Counted from the first letter of the stretch, positions 34,935-45,844 are shown. The stretch: DNA of 64,000 nucleotides from DAOUEO01 sp963763495 (GCA_963763495.1 CAVXOY010000019.1:191937-255936); one strand, 5' to 3'. Notes: a model not told the origin generated them from the letters alone. Made by a program: numbers and translations.

Positions 34935-35558
34935 TCAACGGGCTCCTTCCTTGCGCAAGACTACAGATAGGGTTCGGGCCAAGATTGCCAAGTCCCTTGC
35001 GAAGGGATGATGGTCAACGTAGTTGAGATCGTAAGCCATCATCTGGGAGTACGTCAAATCAGAGCGTCCGCTGACCTGGGCCAGGCCGGTGAGGCCGGGC
35101 TTGACGTCGTGGCGGCGATGAAACTCCGGCCGGTACTGCTCCACCAAGTAGGGTTCGTCGGGCCGTGGTCCCACCAGCCGCATGTCGCCCCTGAAGATGT
35201 TGAAGAGCTGAGGCAACTCATCCAGGCTCGCCCGCCGCATGATCCGGCCCAGCGGCGTCACCCGCTTGTCGGGCCAGATCGAGTGGAAGACGAAGGTCGA
35301 GAAATCGTTGACGCGCTGGGGCGGCGCCCAGACCTTTTGGGCGTTGTCCGTCATTGTCCGGAATTTCATCATGGTGAACGTTCTGCCGCGGAGGCCTATC
35401 CGCTCCTGCTTGAAAAGAGCGGGGCCGGGAGAGCTCAGCTTTACGAGCAGGCTGAGGAGGGCGATGAGCGGGCCGAGAACGGCCACTCCCAAGGCGGCGG
35501 CAATGCGATCGAAGAGTTCCGAGGGCAGGCTGAAACCTTTAGCGTCTGTGGCTGACAA
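34935..35558 (-). CDS. Polyprenyl-phosphate sugar-1-phosphate transferase (priming)
   Basis: A 207-residue bacterial sugar transferase of the small PglC-like monotopic type. It has an N-terminal hydrophobic helix (about 15-41), PALFKQERIGLRGRTFTMMKFRTM, DELPQLFNIFRGDMRLVGPRP (active-site region) and VKPGLTGLAQVSGR. It would start repeat-unit assembly on the undecaprenyl-phosphate carrier. It overlaps the DegT gene by 20 bp. The short form suits a bacillosamine-like or 4-amino-6-deoxy sugar substrate. Confidence 0.92.
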   Translation of the reverse strand: MSATDAKGFSLPSELFDRIAAALGVAVLGPLIALLSLLVKLSSPGPALFKQERIGLRGRTFTMMKFRTMTDNAQKVWAPPQRVNDFSTFVFHSIWPDKRVTPLGRIMRRASLDELPQLFNIFRGDMRLVGPRPDEPYLVEQYRPEFHRRHDVKPGLTGLAQVSGRSDLTYSQMMAYDLNYVDHHPFARDLAILARTLSVVLRKEGAR

Positions 35559-36708
35559 CGATCTCCTCCACTGCGTTAGCTACGCGCTCGACGTCGGCGT
35601 CGGTCATGCGGGGGAACAGCGGGAGCGACAACAGACCGGCAAAGAGCTTGTCGGTGTTGGGGAAGTCCCCCGGCTTGAGGCCGAGCGTCTGCTGATAGTA
35701 GGGATGATAGTGGATGGGGATGAAGTGAACTGAGGTACCGATGCCCCGCTCCTTCATCTCCTCGATAAACTGGTCGCGGCCGATGGTCAGCCGCTCCTCA
35801 TCGACGCGGATCGGGTAGAGGTGCCAGGCGTGCCGCACCTCGGGCCGTGCCTGAGGAAGCGTCAACTCGGGGAGGGCGGCGAAACGGCGCCCGTACTCGG
35901 CGACGATCTGCGCCCGCCTCTCGGTGAAGCTTTCCAGACGCGCCAGTTGGTGGAGGCCCAGCGCGGCCTGGATGTCGCTCATGTTGTACTTGAAGCCGAG
36001 CATTTGCACCTCATAGTACCATGAACCGCGGGCGTCGTAGCGCTTCCAGGCGTCATGGCTCATGCCGTGCAGGCGGAGGATGCGGACCTTCTCCGCCAGT
36101 TCCGGGTTGTTGGTAGTCACCATGCCGCCTTCGCCGGTGGTCAGATTCTTGATCACGTAGAAGCTGAAGGCGGTGGCGTCGCCGATTGAGCCGACCGGCT
36201 GGCCTCGATACTTCGCGCCGACGGCGTGGGCGGCGTCTTCGATGACGAGAAGATTATGGCGACGGGCGATATCCATCAGTTCGTCCATGCGGCAGGGCTG
36301 GCCGCCGTAGTGGACGGGGAGTATTGCCTTAGTGCGGGGCGTTATGCGGCGCTCGACCTCCGCCGGGTCGATGTCGTAGTCGTCGAGGCGGATGTCGGCC
36401 AGAACAGGCGTGGCCCGCTGGAAAAGGATGACGTTAACGGTTGAGCAGAAGGTAAGGGGAGTGGTGATGACCTCATCGCCTTCCGTGATGCCCGCCGCGT
36501 TTAGGGCGAGGTGCAGCGCGGCGGTGCAAGAGTTGACGGCTATGGCGAATTTGCTGTCGACATACTGAGAGAAGCGCTCCTCGAACTCTCTGGTCTTGGG
36601 GCCGGTGGTCAGCCAGCCGGAGCGGAGGGTGTCGACGACCTCCGCGATCTCCTCCTCACCGATGTCCGCCTGACAGAAGGGAAGTGGTTTGATTTGTTCG
36701 GTGGTCAT
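35539..36708 (-). CDS. DegT/DnrJ/EryC1 aminotransferase (PglE/PseC-like)
   Basis: A 389-residue PLP-dependent sugar aminotransferase. The lysine is in FYVIKNLTTGEGGM, preceded by VIEDAAHAVGAKY; LRSGWLTTGPKTREFEERF and FIPIHYHPYYQ are typical. ATG 36708 is chosen because AAAGGA precedes it, although the frame is open further upstream. Together with the 4,6-dehydratase it likely makes a UDP-4-amino-4,6-dideoxy sugar. No PglD-type acetyltransferase for C4 is evident, other than the WbpD-like enzyme. Confidence 0.88.
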   Translation of the reverse strand: MTTEQIKPLPFCQADIGEEEIAEVVDTLRSGWLTTGPKTREFEERFSQYVDSKFAIAVNSCTAALHLALNAAGITEGDEVITTPLTFCSTVNVILFQRATPVLADIRLDDYDIDPAEVERRITPRTKAILPVHYGGQPCRMDELMDIARRHNLLVIEDAAHAVGAKYRGQPVGSIGDATAFSFYVIKNLTTGEGGMVTTNNPELAEKVRILRLHGMSHDAWKRYDARGSWYYEVQMLGFKYNMSDIQAALGLHQLARLESFTERRAQIVAEYGRRFAALPELTLPQARPEVRHAWHLYPIRVDEERLTIGRDQFIEEMKERGIGTSVHFIPIHYHPYYQQTLGLKPGDFPNTDKLFAGLLSLPLFPRMTDADVERVANAVEEIVVSHRR

Positions 36709-36731
36709 GGTGTCCTTTCGCTGCGTGTGCG

Positions 36732-37775
36732 TTATTGACCCGTGCGAGAGCCGCCCATCCAAACGCCCGACCGTCCGACGAGGAGGCGCAGCAGGCTCCT
36801 CAGGAAGCCGAGGCCGTAGGCGACATGAAGGCAGGTGAAGGCGAGGGGGAGTAGGGGGGCGTAGCGCCACCCTTGGCGCGAGGCGATGCGTAGCGACGCC
36901 AGTGACGAGGCGAGGAGGTACATCGCTGCGAACAGCACCAGCAGCCGCCGGAAGGGCCGCGCTACCAGAGACAGAACGCTCAGCCCGATCAGCCCCGTCA
37001 CAAAGACGGCGGGCACGAACTGGCGGAGCCGCGCCTGGCGGGGATGACGTCGCAATACCTCGACCTTGGCCTGGCCGTAGGCAAAATACTGGCGGAAGAG
37101 GTTGGACAGGGATGAGCGGGTGTAGTAGGTCGACCTGATATTGGGTGTGAGGAGAAGCTTGCCGCCGGCGTCGCCCAACCGGTAGTGGAACTCGTCGTCC
37201 TCGCCGTAGTTGACGTCCTCCGCGAAGCGCCCGATGCGCTCGAAGATCTCGCGACGGTAAGCGGGGAAGGCGACAGTATCGGTGTACTGGGCCTCCTGGC
37301 TGTAACGGAAGTGGGCGTTGCCGACGCCGAAGGGGGAGGACATAGCCAGAGCGATCGCTTCTCCCATGAGACCCTGGCCGACGCTCTCGATGGGCCCGCC
37401 GACGCCGTCGGCGTCTGCCGTCGTCATCAACGCCTCGACGCTCTGGCTCAGGAAATCGGGAGCGGCGGTGGCATGGGCATCGATGCGGGCTATGACGTCG
37501 CCGCGGGCCTGAGCGATTCCCAGATTTAGTCCGCGGGCGGTTGTGCGTCCCGGGTTGTCGATGAGGCGCAGGTTCAAGCCTTCTCTGGCGGCCAAACCTT
37601 CCACCACCTCTCGCGAGCGGTCGCTGGAATCTCCGTCCATCACCAGTACCTCGAAGCGTTCGCGCGGGTAGTCCTGCTGAGCGAGGCTACGGAGACAGGT
37701 CTCGATGTGGCGTTCCTCGTTGCGCATCGGTATGAGGACGGAGACAAAGGGTAGAGTCTCAACGTTGGTGGGCAT
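36732..37775 (-). CDS. Glycosyltransferase family 2 (ExoA-like)
   Basis: A 347-residue GT-A fold transferase. VSVLIPMRNEERHIETCL opens it, MDGDSSDRS and IARIDAHATA hold the metal-binding acidic residues, and YGEDDEFHYRLGDAGGKL is the acceptor-side ED motif. Two or more C-terminal membrane helices (about 265-335) anchor it, as in succinoglycan ExoA. ATG 37775 after GAAAAGAAG is used instead of the upstream ORF start. Confidence 0.88.
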   Translation of the reverse strand: MPTNVETLPFVSVLIPMRNEERHIETCLRSLAQQDYPRERFEVLVMDGDSSDRSREVVEGLAAREGLNLRLIDNPGRTTARGLNLGIAQARGDVIARIDAHATAAPDFLSQSVEALMTTADADGVGGPIESVGQGLMGEAIALAMSSPFGVGNAHFRYSQEAQYTDTVAFPAYRREIFERIGRFAEDVNYGEDDEFHYRLGDAGGKLLLTPNIRSTYYTRSSLSNLFRQYFAYGQAKVEVLRRHPRQARLRQFVPAVFVTGLIGLSVLSLVARPFRRLLVLFAAMYLLASSLASLRIASRQGWRYAPLLPLAFTCLHVAYGLGFLRSLLRLLVGRSGVWMGGSRTGQ

Positions 37776-37871
37776 CTTCTTTTCGGGCTGCCGCTCGCGG
37801 CGACGTGGGTGTAGTTTGGACGCTGGTGCTTGCATTCACAAATGCCTCAGCAACATTAGCACGGCTGACCC

Positions 37872-38981
37872 CTACTGTAAACCTCCAGCGGGGTGGTCAG
37901 TGGTGGTCGACGGCAACCTGTTGCCGCCCGCCAGCATCTCTTTGTAGAGGGCTTCCATCTGGGCGGCGTTGGTCTTCCAGGAGTAGTGGGCGCTGACGAA
38001 CTCGCGGGCGGCGCGGCCCATCTGCTGCCGCCGCGCCTCGTCGGTCACGAGGCTGAGGAGAGCCTTGGCCAGAGCGGAGACGTCCTTCGGCGGGACGAGG
38101 ATCCCTGTGACGCCGTCATGCACGGCGTCGGGGATGCCGTAGACGTTGGAGGCGACAACCGGCACCTCCATAGCTTCTGCCTCGATTGCCGCCACCCCGA
38201 AACCCTCGTAGGTGGAGGGCATGGCAAAGATGTCCAATCGGGCGAGCGTCTGCGGTACCTGCTCGTGTGGGATATCGCCCAGGAACTCGACCCGGTCGTC
38301 GATCTGAAGCTGAAGGGCCTGCTTTTCGAGGCGCTGACGTTCCGGACCGTCGCCTGCCAGGAGAAGGCGGACGCGTGGCTGCTGCGCCGCTATCCGGGCA
38401 AACGCTTCCAGCAGGTAGTGCAGCCCCTTCTCCGACGACAAACGGCCCACACTCCCGATCGTGATATCGTGGCTGGTTTCGCGGGGTAGGGGACGGAACT
38501 GCTGTAAGTCGACGCCGTAAGGGACGACAGTGACTGATTTCCCCTTGGGAACATAGTTGAGAGTCGCTTCGGCGAGGCGGGCGCCGGTCGCTGTCACGTG
38601 GTCGGCGCGGCTGAGGGCGTAGCGGGTGATCAGCCAGTGGAAGGGGCTCAGGCGGGGCGCCTGCAGGATGTCGGTGCCCCACGCGGATACGATGCAGGGA
38701 TGAACTCCGGCGAGCGCGGCCAGGAAGCCGTAGCTTGTCAGATGGAGCGCGTGTACGAGGTCGGGTTGAAGATCGCGGACGAGACGGCGGACGCGGCGGG
38801 CGTGGATGAGATAGCGGAGTTTGCCTAACCGCTCCCAGCCGCCGACGTAGTGGACATGGCTGCCCTCGATCTCCGCCGGCCGGAAGGATATGACATCCGT
38901 TTCCCACCCCAACCCGGCGAAGTGCTGCACCCAGCGGCGGGTATGGATGTAGGGGGCGTCAGCCAGATAGCACACGCGCAC
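37872..38981 (-). CDS. Glycosyltransferase family 4
   Basis: A 369-residue GT-B transferase. The N-terminal MRVCYLADAPYIHTRRWVQHF binds acceptor. The C-terminal domain has IGSVGRLSSEKGLHYLLEAF, LLLAGDGPERQRLE and the E-x7-E region PSTYEGFGVAAIEAEAMEVPVV. It overlaps the polymerase gene upstream by 23 bp. A 96-bp gap without a gene follows it. Confidence 0.92.
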   Translation of the reverse strand: MRVCYLADAPYIHTRRWVQHFAGLGWETDVISFRPAEIEGSHVHYVGGWERLGKLRYLIHARRVRRLVRDLQPDLVHALHLTSYGFLAALAGVHPCIVSAWGTDILQAPRLSPFHWLITRYALSRADHVTATGARLAEATLNYVPKGKSVTVVPYGVDLQQFRPLPRETSHDITIGSVGRLSSEKGLHYLLEAFARIAAQQPRVRLLLAGDGPERQRLEKQALQLQIDDRVEFLGDIPHEQVPQTLARLDIFAMPSTYEGFGVAAIEAEAMEVPVVASNVYGIPDAVHDGVTGILVPPKDVSALAKALLSLVTDEARRQQMGRAAREFVSAHYSWKTNAAQMEALYKEMLAGGNRLPSTTTDHPAGGLQ

Positions 38982-40441
38982 GGGCGTCCGCCTCCTGTCG
39001 CTGCGGCGTGGTCGCTGTGAGGATTCGTTCCAGCGCCACCCCCAGGCCGAACGTGAGCCAGAGGTAGGGGTCGTCGAAGAAGCGCCCCTCTGTTTGGCTG
39101 GAGAATAGGATCACCAGCGATACCGCCCATAACCCCAACACGATGGCCCGCATCTCGCCCGCCGACCGGCGATGGAGTCGCCAGCCGAGGCGTCCCCAGC
39201 GGTACAGGAAGAAGAGGGAGACGGCAGCGCCCAGCACGCCGAGCTCCGAGATAGTGGTTACAGTCGAGGTGTGGGAGAGGGTGACGTTGGCCTTTATCTT
39301 GGGGTCCTTGTAGTAGTAGTAGTCGTTGAGAAAAGAGTCCTGATAGCCGCCGATGCCCACCCCCCACACAGGATGGTCGCGGAACATCTTCCAGCCTGCC
39401 TCCACCAGGTAGGGGCGCGCGCCTGTCGCCTCCGTGCCGAAACGGAAGGTGCCCAGGCGGTCGCGGAAGTAGGGGCTGACGGCGAGCCCCAGGCCGAGAG
39501 CGCATAGCAGCGCCAGCGACCCCACGGCCAGGAAACTCAGCCGGAGACGGCCGGCCACCGGCAGGGCGAGGGCGAGCAGCGGCAGCAGCGCCAGGGCGAC
39601 GATCCAGCCGCCCCGCGAGCCGGTGAAGATGAGGGTGAGAGCGCAAACTGCCAGCGCCGGCAGTAGCAGGAAATAGCGCACCTTGCCGCTGATGAAGAAG
39701 AAGAGAGCTACCCCCAGCGCCATCGCCTCGACGAGGAGGCGGGCGAAGTGGTTGGGGTCGGCAAAGGTCGTGTTGATGCGTCTTTCGCCGTACAGCCCCA
39801 ACCCCTCATTCCAGAAGAAGTGGCCGCTGATCTGTTGGTAGACGCCGACGATGGCAAGCAGGGCTGCCGAGAGCGATGAGCGCCGCCAGGCACCAGCGGA
39901 GAGTCGTCAGGTCGCGCACAAAGACGGGGATGAGGGCGGCGAAGCCGATCAGGAAGGCGAGGCGGAGCGTCTCCGAGCGGGCGGCCTCGGTATCGCGGGC
40001 GTAGAGGGCAGAGAACGCGTAGAGGGCGAGCAGGAGAAGGGCAGGGATGGTCAGCGTCGAGCCGGCGAAGGCATCCCGGCGGGCAAGGCCGGGCCGGATG
40101 AGCCAGACAACGGCGGCCATCAGGATCGCTAGGCGCCCGATGTCGATGATGGAGGTCGGGGGCAGACCGCCGCCGGTCTCCTCCCGCGTCGATAGGAAGG
40201 GGAAGAGCAGCTTGGATATCTCCAGCGGTAGGGTGAGGACGATGATCGGGACCACCAGGCGCGGCTCATTCAGAGCGATCGCGGTGACGAGAAGGCCGCC
40301 GGCCGCCAGCGCCAGCAAATCGGGGTGCGAGTCGGCGACGGCGACGAACAGGGCGGTCGCCAGCAGGACGGCCGCGACGACGACGGCGGCGCGGGTCTTG
40401 CTCCAGGGCGTGCCCCAAGAGCGGACTCCGGCGACGGTCAT
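38959..40441 (-). CDS. O-antigen ligase/polymerase-like membrane protein (Wzy, frameshifted)
   Basis: A polytopic membrane protein of about 490 residues with around ten hydrophobic segments and a periplasmic loop containing FGTEATGARPYLVEAGWKMF, HPVWGVGIGGYQDSF and LSHTSTVTTISELGVLG, the usual Wzy_C/O-ligase region. An extra base at about 39862-39875 splits it: the frame continues as AALLAIVGVYQQISGHFFW and joins GLGLYGERRINTTFADPNHFA. It would polymerise repeat units outside the membrane. Confidence 0.85.
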
Positions 40442-40513
40442 AGGTCCTTTCTCCGGGATGCGTGCTCAAGAGGGAGCTTACTACAAGACGGAGGGCAAAG
40501 GAACCGGGTCATG

Positions 40514-41721
40514 CTATCCGGTGGAAGGTGGTTGCGCTTCTCTCCCCGCCAGCCGCCGGTACCAGGTCTCCATCTGGGGGACGTAGCTCTCCCAGAGGCC
40601 GCGCTCCTCTATCAGACGGCGGTTGCGGGACGCGGCGTCCCGGCGCAGGGCGGGCGTTGTCGAGGGCGTCGCCGAGACGTTGAGCTAGGGTGGCGACATC
40701 GCCGGCGGGCACGCGGAAGCCGTTGACGCCATCTTCGATCCATTCCTGTTGCGTCGGCAGGTCGGAGACGACGGGGAAGCAGCCGGCCGCCATCGCCGAT
40801 AGGGTGCTGACGGCGGTAGCGTCGGAGCGGGGGACGGACACGTACACGTGGGCGGAGGCGAAGGCGGAGCGCAGAGCCTCATCGTCGAGGAAGCCGAGAA
40901 AGCGGACGCTTTCGCCGAGGCCGAGGTCTTGGGCGAGCTTGTGCAGCGCCGGCTGCAAGCGACCACTGCCCGCTACCAGAAGCTGCGCCATCTGCAAGCG
41001 ACGGCGTACGACCGCCATCGCCCTCAGCACGCTATCGATCTCGTACAGCGGCGAATCGAGCGAACGCGTGCTGATCACCGTTGGAGGATAGCCCGGGTCG
41101 GCGTCGTGCGCGTTCACGCTGGCCTCCGGCTGCTCGAGGAAGAAGCGGTCGGTGCCGAGGACGATGGTCGCGACCTTCTCCGAGGGGATGCCCAGTGTCG
41201 ATAATCTTTCGCGTCATGAACTCGTTGTTCGACGTCACCAGGTCAGCGCGACGTAGCGTGTAGCGGGCGATGAGACGGGCAAGAGGCGACGTTTGGGCGG
41301 CGACCAGTATGTCGGAGCCCCAAGCGGTGACGACGAGTGGGTGAAAGCCCGTGGTGGCGGCGAAGAAGCCGTACTCGACCGCGTAGTGGCTGTGGAGGAC
41401 GTGAGGCTGGATATCCCGAATGACGCGCGCCAGCCCCCGCCGCCGGTAGCGTAGGGCGTTGATGAGGCGCAGCGCCGTTGGTGGTAGAGCGGCGGCAAAC
41501 CTCCGTGGAGATGCCGCTGAGGCAGGCGTCTCTGTGCCTCCCGGCGTGCGCTGGGCGTGGAGTGTGTGCAGCGTCACGCCGGCGAGTGAGGAACTGGGCG
41601 GGTAGTAAGAAACGGCGTGCAGATCGTGGCCACGCTCGACGAAAGGCCGAATCCAGCGCCGCGTGTGGATGCTCTCCAGGTCGCCGAGAACGCACAGGCG
41701 AAGGGGATCGGCGTCGGTCAT
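40514..41721 (-). CDS. Glycosyltransferase family 4 (two frameshifts)
   Basis: GT-B transferase of about 400 residues. The N-terminal CVLGDLESIHTRRWIRPFVERGH and HSHYAVEYGFFAATTGFHPLVV are followed after a +1 shift (about 41190-41198) by LGIPSEKVATIVLGTDRFF and STRSLDSPLYEIDSVLRAM. LLVAGSGRLQPALHK and SDATAVSTLSAMAAG follow. A second +1 shift (about 40644-40656) leads to LRRDAASRNRRLIEERGLW and a stop at 40514. ATG 41721 follows CAGGAGGGCGGGAG. The upstream flippase frame runs into it without a stop. Confidence 0.83.
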
Positions 41722-43066
41722 ACTCCCGCCCTCCTGGTCGCCGGCGACAGTGGCTGACGGAAGAAGGCGGGTTCTGGCAGTCCGCGCTATCTCCAGATAG
41801 AGGCGAAGGTCGCTGCCCTTTATGAAGACTGCCTCCCAGAGGGGCTGTCCTGACAGTCGCTGATAGGACGAGCAGGCTGAGGACAAGCGAGGCCAAATAG
41901 GCGATGGATGATGCGGCAGCGGCGCCGGGTACGCCGAAGACAGGTATGAGGGCGAAGTCGCAGGTCAGGGTGACGGCGAGGCTGGCTATGGTTATGTAGC
42001 TGTTGATGAGAGGTTTCCCCTGGCTGAAGAAGTAACTGGCCAGTATCTTCGTGCCGGCGAGGGCGACAGTCCCCGGCAGGAGCCACCATATCGCCACTAC
42101 CGAATGAGAGAAGTCCTCGCCGAAGAAGATGGGCACCAGCGGCCACGACACGATCCCCAGACCGACGGCGGCGATGAGGCTGAGGAAGATGGTGTTGCGG
42201 CAGGCCACCGGCGCGAAGGCGGCTGCCTCGTCTTTGTGCGCGCTCGTAAGGTGGGGCAGAAGGACGACGGCCACGGCGTTGGCGATGAACCAGACGCTCT
42301 CGGTCACACCCACGGCGACGGCGTAGATCCCCACGCCGGACAAGCCGACGAAGGGAAGGGCGACGTACTTGTCGAAGCGATAGTTGAGAAGCTGGAGGAT
42401 GTTCCCCAACTGCCCCTGGAGACCGAATGTCATTTGGGCCTTGAGGACGCCCCACTTTGGCCAGAGGACGGTGGGAAGGTGGAGCTTATCTATACCCAGC
42501 AGGAGGAGGCCGGCGACCACAGCGACGAGCAGAGCGATTGCCCAGAAGACTAGGACGTTGGTGGTGTCCAGCCCTCCGAAGGCCAGGCCACCCACCAGCA
42601 GGGCGATCATGATCACGGGCCGGATGAGGTGAGCTGAGTTCATCGCCAGGAAGCGGTTGTGGGCCTGCAAGAAGACGGTCACGAGGTTGAAGTTGAGGAA
42701 GAGGGGCACGCCGAAGAGGAATATCCAGTAGGGGAAGTCTTCTTCGAGGAGGCGCGGCCCAAAGGTGCCTGCCGCCAGGAGGACGAGGAGGCCGCTCAAA
42801 GCGGCGGAGGCCAGCACGATGAATTGGCCGTTCGACAGAAGGTCGCGTGCCGAATACGCTTTCTTGCCGATGTAGTAGAGGCTCGCTACGCCCACGCCGA
42901 GGCTCATGACCGCCTGGGCGATCGATATCGTCAGCAGGCTGATCTCGTAGACACCGCGGCCGTCGGTGCCGAGGCCGCGGGCGACGAGGATGTTGAGGAC
43001 AAAGGCGAGCAGGTAGTTGGCTATGTAGGTGAAGAAGACCAGGTTGATGTCGCGCAGAAACCTCAT
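41718..43066 (-). CDS. Polysaccharide flippase, MATE/Wzx type (frameshifted near 3' end)
   Basis: A polytopic membrane protein of about 440 residues with 12 or more hydrophobic segments, starting MRFLRDINLVFFTYIANYLLAF and containing GRGVYEISLLTISIAQAV, as in Wzx-like exporters. It would flip lipid-linked repeat units. An extra base at about 41858-41868 moves the last part into the frame YQRLSGQPLWEAVF. That frame then runs in-frame into the next glycosyltransferase, so either one more indel hides a TGA at 41718-41720 or the two proteins are fused. ATG 43066 overlaps the previous gene's TGA by one base. Confidence 0.83.
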
Positions 43067-44350
43067 CAGGACGGCCGGCTCCCTCCGGCGGCGTTCTTCT
43101 TGGCCATCAGCTTCTCCACCTCCGTCAGTTCCGCGTTCAGCCGGTCTTCCCACGTCCAGAAGTTGGCTGTGGCGAAGCGATGGGCGCCCTGACTGACGCG
43201 GCGGCGCAAAGGAGTATCCCGGTCGAGGCGCAACACCGCCTGGGCTACCGCTTGCGGCTCGCCGGAGGGGAGAAGCAGCCCCGTATCTCCGTCATGGATC
43301 AACTCGCTCGTCGTGCCGTTGTCGATTGTGACTATCGGCTTGGCGCAGGCCATCGCCTCCAGCAGTGGGTTGCCGACGTTCGACAGGTCGTTCAGGGAGA
43401 GAAAGACATCAGCGGCCCAAAGGTAGCGCCGCACATCCTCTTGGGGAACGGCGCCCTCGAAGCGGACGGCATCAGCGACGCCGAGATCGCGGGCCAGAGC
43501 TTCCAGGTTCGCCCTCTCCTCGCCGTCTCCCAAGATGACTAGGAGGGCCTGCGGCAGGTCCTGGAGGATATGAGGAAGAGCGCGAATCGCCCTGTCCACC
43601 CGCTTCCAGGGGAGGAGGACACAGGCCGTCATCATGACGAACTGGCTGGTAGCGATGCCCAGAGTATTGCGGGCAGACGTCCTTTGCCGCGACAGAGGAG
43701 GGTATCAGTCTCTCCAGGTCGAGGCCGTTGCGCCAGAAGCAGACATGGCCTTGGGAACGGGGGTTAAGGCGGGCTAGCACCTCGTCGCCGCGGGTGCCGT
43801 CATTCGTCATGACGTAGAGGTCGGCGGGGGTACGGAGCGCCAGCACCTCCTCGCGGCGGCGGAGGAGAGCGAGCCGGTCGTCGAGATAGGGATGCATAAT
43901 CGTGCCCTGAAAGCGGCAGACGGTCGGGAGCTTCCACTTCCGCTGAAGGAGACGCACGGCTAGAGCGCCGTGGACCTCGTAGGCATAGAGGAGGTCAATG
44001 TCGTGGCGGCGGAGCAGGGACTCCGCCCGGCGGGCAGCGATGATGGGGAAGGCGGTGGCGAAGCGCAGCTTCTGATCGGCCTTGGCGGCAATCTGAGGTA
44101 GAGGCAAACGCAGCCGGCTAAGGCTGGGGACGTCGAAGCGTGTGAATGTGACGTTGGCGATCTCAGAGGGACGCGACCTCTTGGATGACGCCGTGGTCGG
44201 GCCGAAGCGGTTAGCGCCGACCGTCGGGGCGAGAAAATGGACATGATGTCCCCTCTCGCCGTAAGCGTTGAGGGTGCGATAGAGGGTCGGTGCGCCCTTG
44301 CCGTCGGCCAGCGACCAGACGTCGAGGGCAGATAGCATCAGAATGTTCAT
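43066..44350 (-). CDS. Glycosyltransferase family 4 (frameshifted)
   Basis: GT-B transferase of about 427 residues. The N-terminal domain has LSALDVWSLADGKGAPTLYRTL and CRFQGTIMHPYLDD. After an extra base at about 43672-43680 the C-terminal domain reads ARNTLGIATSQFVMM, LLPWKRVDRAIRALPHIL, LVILGDGEERANLEAL and SNVGNPLLEAMACAKPIV, whose E is the nucleotide-binding Glu. It starts at ATG 44350, overlapping the corrected end of the chain-length regulator by 4 bp. Confidence 0.85.
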
Positions 44351-45844
44351 TGGAATGCTGGTCGCGAGAAAAGCCCCGTCTGAGGAACCCTACTCTCCGG
44401 CCGTGACTCATCATAAGGTATCACAGCCGTCCCGCCGGTGGCGAGCGCGTTGCCGGTGGCTGAACGTTCCCAGCACCCCAAGCAACAAGAGGATGGCCAT
44501 CGCTGTCGACGTGAACTGTAGGGGGCGCTCCCAGCCCGGGCGTTTGCGCCGTCTCTGGACATTCGGCCAAGACTTCGCAAGGTTGACTCTGGTGGGTGGT
44601 GGAGGGTTGCGAGTGAGAGGCTGTGGGGCCATTCGGGGGGTAGCGGTCGCTGCCTGGTGGCTGCCATTCCCCGATACATGCTCTAGCGCCAGCGCTCCCA
44701 GGACTCCCACCACGGCGGCGAAAGCGGCGGCGGCAGCGAAGCGGGCCAGCCAGTCCAGCACGCCTCTGCCTTCCTGTTGCGGCTCCTTCGCAGTCGTCAC
44801 CAGCACCGTCATCTGGTCGCCGACGACCTCGTAGGATTGGGCGAGGCGGGAAGCCACCTGGAAGTTCTCCTCGGCGGCTGACAGTTCGCTGGTTGCCTGC
44901 GCCAGGCTGGCGCTCTGCTGGTCGAGAGTCGATTGCAGGCTCTGGACCTCCTGCCGCAGAGAGCCGAGAGAGCCATCCATAGCCGTGAGCCGCAGCTCAA
45001 GGGCGGTGATCGCCTGCTGGGTGGTGAGCGATGTGCCCAGGTCCGTGTCGGCGGGCAAGATGCCGGCGAGAAGGAGACGGAGCTGGCTGGTAGAGAGGGT
45101 TGTCCCGCTGTCGACGGCGGCGCGCAGAGTGTCGAGCGTGCTCTGAACGTCCGAGCGCTCTATCTCCTTCAGGGCCAGTGCCCCTGCTTTTGCCTCGTAG
45201 GTCGCTCCCAAGGCGCTGACCTGCGCCGCGGAGTCCGCAGCCGTCTGTCCCGGGAGCGTCGTGACTCCCAGGTCAGTGATGGCCTGGCGCTTCAGTTCCA
45301 GCTCCTCTTGCGCCTGTTCGAGCTGGGACTGATAGGACTGCGTTGCCTGCCGCTCCAATTCGGCTTTGCTCGCGGGGGCAATCTCGGCGAATGCCTGGCT
45401 CCAGGCGCGGGCGATTGCTAGAGAGAGGTCGGCATCGTCCGCCTCGACGTGGAAATCGATGGCGTTTTGGCCGCTGCGGGCCTGGGCGGACAAGATGCCC
45501 GCCAGTTCTCCAGCGGAGATCGAGACGTCTTGGGCGCTGAGTGCCTGGCTTGTCTTGGCCAGCGCTTCTGGAGAGGTCGCCAAGCGGGCGAAATCGTCCA
45601 TGCTGGGCAGGGTCTCGGGTCCGAAGAGAGGGGGGAGGGCGGAGAGCGATACCCTGGCGCGGAAGCTGGCGTCCTTGCTGGTAGGCTGGATGAAGAGGGA
45701 GACGGCGGCCGCCGCGAGAGCAACGATGAAGGCGAGGGCCACAAACCAGAGGTGCCGTCGCAAGGCCCCCAAGTCTCGCCGCAGCTCGTTCGACGCTCGC
45801 ACAGGTGAGCCTTTTCTATCTCGCCGCTCTAGGCGGATGGGCAA
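44347..45844 (-). CDS. Chain-length determinant (Wzz/polysaccharide co-polymerase, frameshifted)
   Basis: About 498 residues. TM1 (about 36-55), then a long periplasmic region with coiled-coil stretches (SKAELERQATQSYQSQLEQ and later), then TM2 (about 373-393). This is the Wzz/PCP layout without a tyrosine-kinase domain. After a Pro-rich cytoplasmic tail comes a third hydrophobic segment (AMAILLLLGVLGTF), unusual for the family. An extra base at about 44456-44468 hides the true end, which continues ATGNALATGGTAVIPYDE and stops at 44347. The start may be ATG 45844 or GTG 45802. It is the first gene of the polysaccharide locus. Confidence 0.78.
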
